From Rufibacter latericius (GTDB lineage Bacteria > Bacteroidota > Bacteroidia > Cytophagales > Hymenobacteraceae): a stretch of DNA of 64,000 nt. The number at the start of each line of letters is the position of its first letter. Within the stretch, counting starts at the first letter, position 1. Position numbers and translations under genes: made by a program. Shown piece by piece: positions 61,743 to 64,000 of this stretch. The notes below the pieces were generated by a model, which was not told the origin of the DNA, did not search any database, and saw only the letters and a program-made list of their open reading frames with translations. Where the stretch lies: NCBI RefSeq assembly GCF_003721515.1, contig NZ_RJJD01000021.1, positions 310,001-374,000 of the forward strand, read 5' to 3'.

Positions 61743-63461
61743 ATGATAAATTTCAGAGAATACGCCAACTTCATCTGGTCAGTGGCCGACCTACTACGCG
61801 GTGACTACAAACAGGCCGAGTACGGCAAGGTGATCCTTCCGTTGACGGTGTTACGCCGCTTGGACTGCGTGCTGGAGAAGACTAAGCCGAATGTTCTGGC
61901 CAAATACGAGCTGGTAAAGAACACCAACATCCAGAACATAGACCCTATCCTCAATGCCGAAGCGAAGCTCAGCTTCCATAACCGCAGCAAGTTCGATTTC
62001 GACAAGCTGGTGGCTGACCCGAACAACTTAGCTGCCAACCTGCGCAACTACATCAACGGTTTCTCCGACAGCGCGCGTGAGATCATGGAGTACTTCAAGC
62101 TGGAGGAACAGATAAACCGACTGGAGGAAGCCGACCTGCTGTTTCTGGTGGTGAAGCGGTTTCAGGAAATAGACCTGCACCCCACCAAGATCAGCAGCAT
62201 GGAGATGGGCTACATCTTCGAAGAATTGATCCGTAAGTTCAGCGAGATATCGAATGAGACTGCTGGGGAGCATTTTACTCCGCGGGAAGTGATCCGTCTG
62301 ATGGTGAACCTCCTGTTCCTGAATGACAGAGGTATACTTACGCAGGAGGGTATTGTGAAAACGCTCTATGACGTCTGCGCGGGTACGGGAGGTATGCTTT
62401 CTGTGGCTGAGGAGTACTTGAAGGAGCTGAACCCGAAGGCGCGGCTGGAGGTGTTCGGTCAGGAGCTGAACCCAGAGTCCTACGCCATCTGCCGCGCGGA
62501 CATGCTCATAAAAGGTCAGAACCCTACTAATATCAAATTGGGCAATTCCCTGTCCAATGATGGTCTGGAGGGGTACACATTTGATTATTGCCTTACCAAC
62601 CCGCCGTTTGGCGTGGAGTGGAAGAAGGCGGAGAAACAGATCAAGGCCGAGCACGAGAAAAAAGGATATGACGGTAGATTCGGTGCTGGTCTCCCGCGCA
62701 TTAGTGATGGTTCCCTTCTCTTTCTCCAGCACTTAGTCGCCAAGATGAAGCAGAACGGTGAAGGGTCACGTATAGGTATCGTTTTCAACGGTTCTCCGCT
62801 GTTCTCTGGTGGTGCTGGCTCTGGTGAGAGTGAGATCCGCAAGTGGATCATAGAGCGTGATATGCTGGAAGCCATAGTGGCACTGCCTGATCAGTTGTTT
62901 TATAATACTGGTATCTCCACCTACGTGTGGATGTTGACCAATCGTAAGACCAGAGAGCGCAAGGGCAAGGTGCAGCTCATCAATGCGGTATCCTTCTACG
63001 AGAAGATGCCGAAGAGCTTGGGCAACAAACGGAACGAGATCCGACCCACCCAGATAAAGGACATCACCAAGATCTACGGTGATTTCACCGCTGGCCAATA
63101 CTGCAAGATTTTCCGTAATGAGGACTTCGGCTATAGCCGTATCACCATAGAACGACCGCTCCGCGACGGGAATGGCAACGTGGTGACCGATAATAAAGGC
63201 AACCCCAAGGCGGATTCCTCCCTGCGTGACAGTGAAAACGTACCGCTAACGCAGGACATTGATCAGTACTTCAAAGACGAGGTTCTGCCACACGTGCCAG
63301 ACGCATGGATTGACCACAGCAAGACTAAGGTCGGGTATGAGATCAACTTCACCAAGTACTTCTACCAGTACAAGCCGTTGCGGTCACTGAAGGAGATCCG
63401 TGCCGATATCATGAAGCTGGAGGAAGAGGTTTTCAATGAAGTGGCATCTGTAATTTCGTAG
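61743..63461 (+). CDS. hsdM: Type I restriction-modification DNA methyltransferase subunit
   Basis: 572 residues. Helical N-terminal HsdM domain 'FIWSVADLLRGDYKQAEYGKVILPLTVLRRLDCVLEKTK'. It is followed by an adenine-N6 methyltransferase with motif I 'LYDVCAGTGGMLSVAEEYL' (about residues 211-229) and motif IV 'YCLTNPPFGVEWKKAEKQ'. 'RIGIVFNGSPLFSGGAGSGESEIRKWIIERDMLEAIVALPDQLFYNTGISTYVWMLTN' is the class signature. It methylates adenine at a site chosen by an HsdS subunit, which should lie downstream, beyond the DUF4268 gene or outside the window. Confidence 0.93.
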   Translation: MINFREYANFIWSVADLLRGDYKQAEYGKVILPLTVLRRLDCVLEKTKPNVLAKYELVKNTNIQNIDPILNAEAKLSFHNRSKFDFDKLVADPNNLAANLRNYINGFSDSAREIMEYFKLEEQINRLEEADLLFLVVKRFQEIDLHPTKISSMEMGYIFEELIRKFSEISNETAGEHFTPREVIRLMVNLLFLNDRGILTQEGIVKTLYDVCAGTGGMLSVAEEYLKELNPKARLEVFGQELNPESYAICRADMLIKGQNPTNIKLGNSLSNDGLEGYTFDYCLTNPPFGVEWKKAEKQIKAEHEKKGYDGRFGAGLPRISDGSLLFLQHLVAKMKQNGEGSRIGIVFNGSPLFSGGAGSGESEIRKWIIERDMLEAIVALPDQLFYNTGISTYVWMLTNRKTRERKGKVQLINAVSFYEKMPKSLGNKRNEIRPTQIKDITKIYGDFTAGQYCKIFRNEDFGYSRITIERPLRDGNGNVVTDNKGNPKADSSLRDSENVPLTQDIDQYFKDEVLPHVPDAWIDHSKTKVGYEINFTKYFYQYKPLRSLKEIRADIMKLEEEVFNEVASVIS

Positions 63462-63464
63462 GGT

Positions 63465-64000
63465 ATGGCATTGGGAGCATTGAAAAAGGTGGATGTGCGC
63501 ACCGTCTGGACGCACGAAGCCTATGATTTTACCAACTGGCTGGCCAAGGAAGAAAACCTACAGTTGCTCAGTGACGAGGTAGGGATCAACATAAGTCTGA
63601 TCGACACGGAGGTGTTCGCGGGTAAGTACAAGGTGGATATTTTGGCCGAGGAGGAGGGCACTGACCGCAAAATCATCATCGAGAACCAGTTGGAGTTTAC
63701 AGACCACAGGCACCTAGGCCAGATCATCACCTACGCCTCTGGTTATGACGCCGATATCATCATCTGGATTGTGAAAGGTGTGAACGATGAGCACCTTCAG
63801 GCCATTGAGTGGCTGAACTCCGTGACTAACGCCAAGATCAACTTCTTCTTGATCCAGATAGAAATCTGGCAGATTGATGACAGTAAATACGCGCCCAAGT
63901 TCAACGTGTTTGCTAAACCCAACGAGTGGTCAAAGGTACTGAAAGAGGTGAAAGGCAAGGGTGAATTGAAAGGCACCAAACTCCTCCAGTTGGACTTCTG
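63465..64000 (+). CDS. DUF4268-type protein, partial (runs off the window)
   Basis: At least 178 residues, truncated by the window edge. The ATG is 3 bp after the hsdM stop, so it is in the same operon. The text 'VDILAEEEGTDRKIIIENQLEFTDHRHLGQIITYASGYDADIIIWI' fits a PD-(D/E)xK-like core in which D and E-x-Q bind metal. Such proteins are common next to type I methylases and defence loci. Confidence 0.75.
   Translation, partial: MALGALKKVDVRTVWTHEAYDFTNWLAKEENLQLLSDEVGINISLIDTEVFAGKYKVDILAEEEGTDRKIIIENQLEFTDHRHLGQIITYASGYDADIIIWIVKGVNDEHLQAIEWLNSVTNAKINFFLIQIEIWQIDDSKYAPKFNVFAKPNEWSKVLKEVKGKGELKGTKLLQLDF

Larger units (their letters stand above)
52872..64000. mobile_element. Second accessory region starting at tRNA-Leu (right end outside window)
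   Basis: From the 3' end of tRNA-Leu onward the gene content changes to recombinases, nucleases, a polymerase-like protein and a restriction-modification-like locus, with no housekeeping gene. No second copy of the tRNA end is seen apart from the inverted one, so the other boundary lies beyond the window. Base composition varies between modules, suggesting separate origins. Confidence 0.65.

Noticed and set aside
1-64000. CRISPR arrays
   Set aside because: No regularly spaced direct repeats with unique spacers were seen on reading through; the repeated motifs found are dispersed inverted repeats.

Overview
The window looks like a chromosome segment of a Bacteroidota bacterium, most likely a Cytophagales/Hymenobacteraceae-type organism. 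The evidence is a type IX secretion C-terminal sorting domain, promoters of the TTTG/TAnnTTTG type, and housekeeping genes at roughly 50% GC. Two tRNA-linked mobile regions interrupt the chromosome. The genus is inferred, not proven.

Layout. (a) 1-2467 is chromosome: a flavin-dependent monooxygenase and a frameshifted HxlR-type regulator. (b) 2468-28652 is an AT-rich integrative element of about 26 kb. It is bounded by a perfect 48-bp direct repeat derived from the 3' part of a tRNA(CAU) gene, with a tyrosine integrase just inside the left end and the complete tRNA at the right end. (c) 28617-52879 is ordinary chromosome: HAD phosphatase, site-2 protease, a ddl/PASTA/T9SS/rhodanese operon, pgk, recQ, an NtrC-type regulator, a hybrid histidine kinase, comEC, phoH, a SAM hydrolase, hscB and tRNA-Leu(CAA). 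(d) From 52872 to the window end is a second accessory region. A large serine recombinase flanked by perfect 196-bp inverted repeats abuts tRNA-Leu. It is followed by a resolvase, a nuclease-like protein paired with an OLD-type ATPase/TOPRIM nuclease, and the start of a type I-like methylase locus.

The most unusual content is a family of uncharacterised proteins present four times in the first element (one apparently intact, one split, one a pseudogene, one full length but with its catalytic residues replaced) and once in the second. Aligned by eye they carry A-family polymerase motifs: motif A-like D-x-x-N-(S/A)-Q-P, motif B with the exact DNA polymerase I spacing R-x3-K-x7-(Y/F)-(G/S), and motif C-like H-D-S. 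An N-terminal winged-helix-like part precedes the palm. I propose these are divergent, element-encoded A-family polymerases. Three of the loci share an ACTTGT-containing promoter region, and a recurrent inverted repeat (GTGTAAC-Y-ACATAA with a pyrimidine-rich loop) recurs near or inside them.

The first element also carries an apparent small integron-like cassette array (attC-like sites around a membrane protein, an MNT/HEPN toxin-antitoxin pair and an unknown gene). It further holds a likely defence cluster (RES-domain protein, SIR2-like protein, membrane protein with a transglycosylase-like tail), a CoiA-like nuclease, three secreted proteins and paralogous lipoproteins. No relaxase or conjugation gene was seen, so transfer would probably need a helper.
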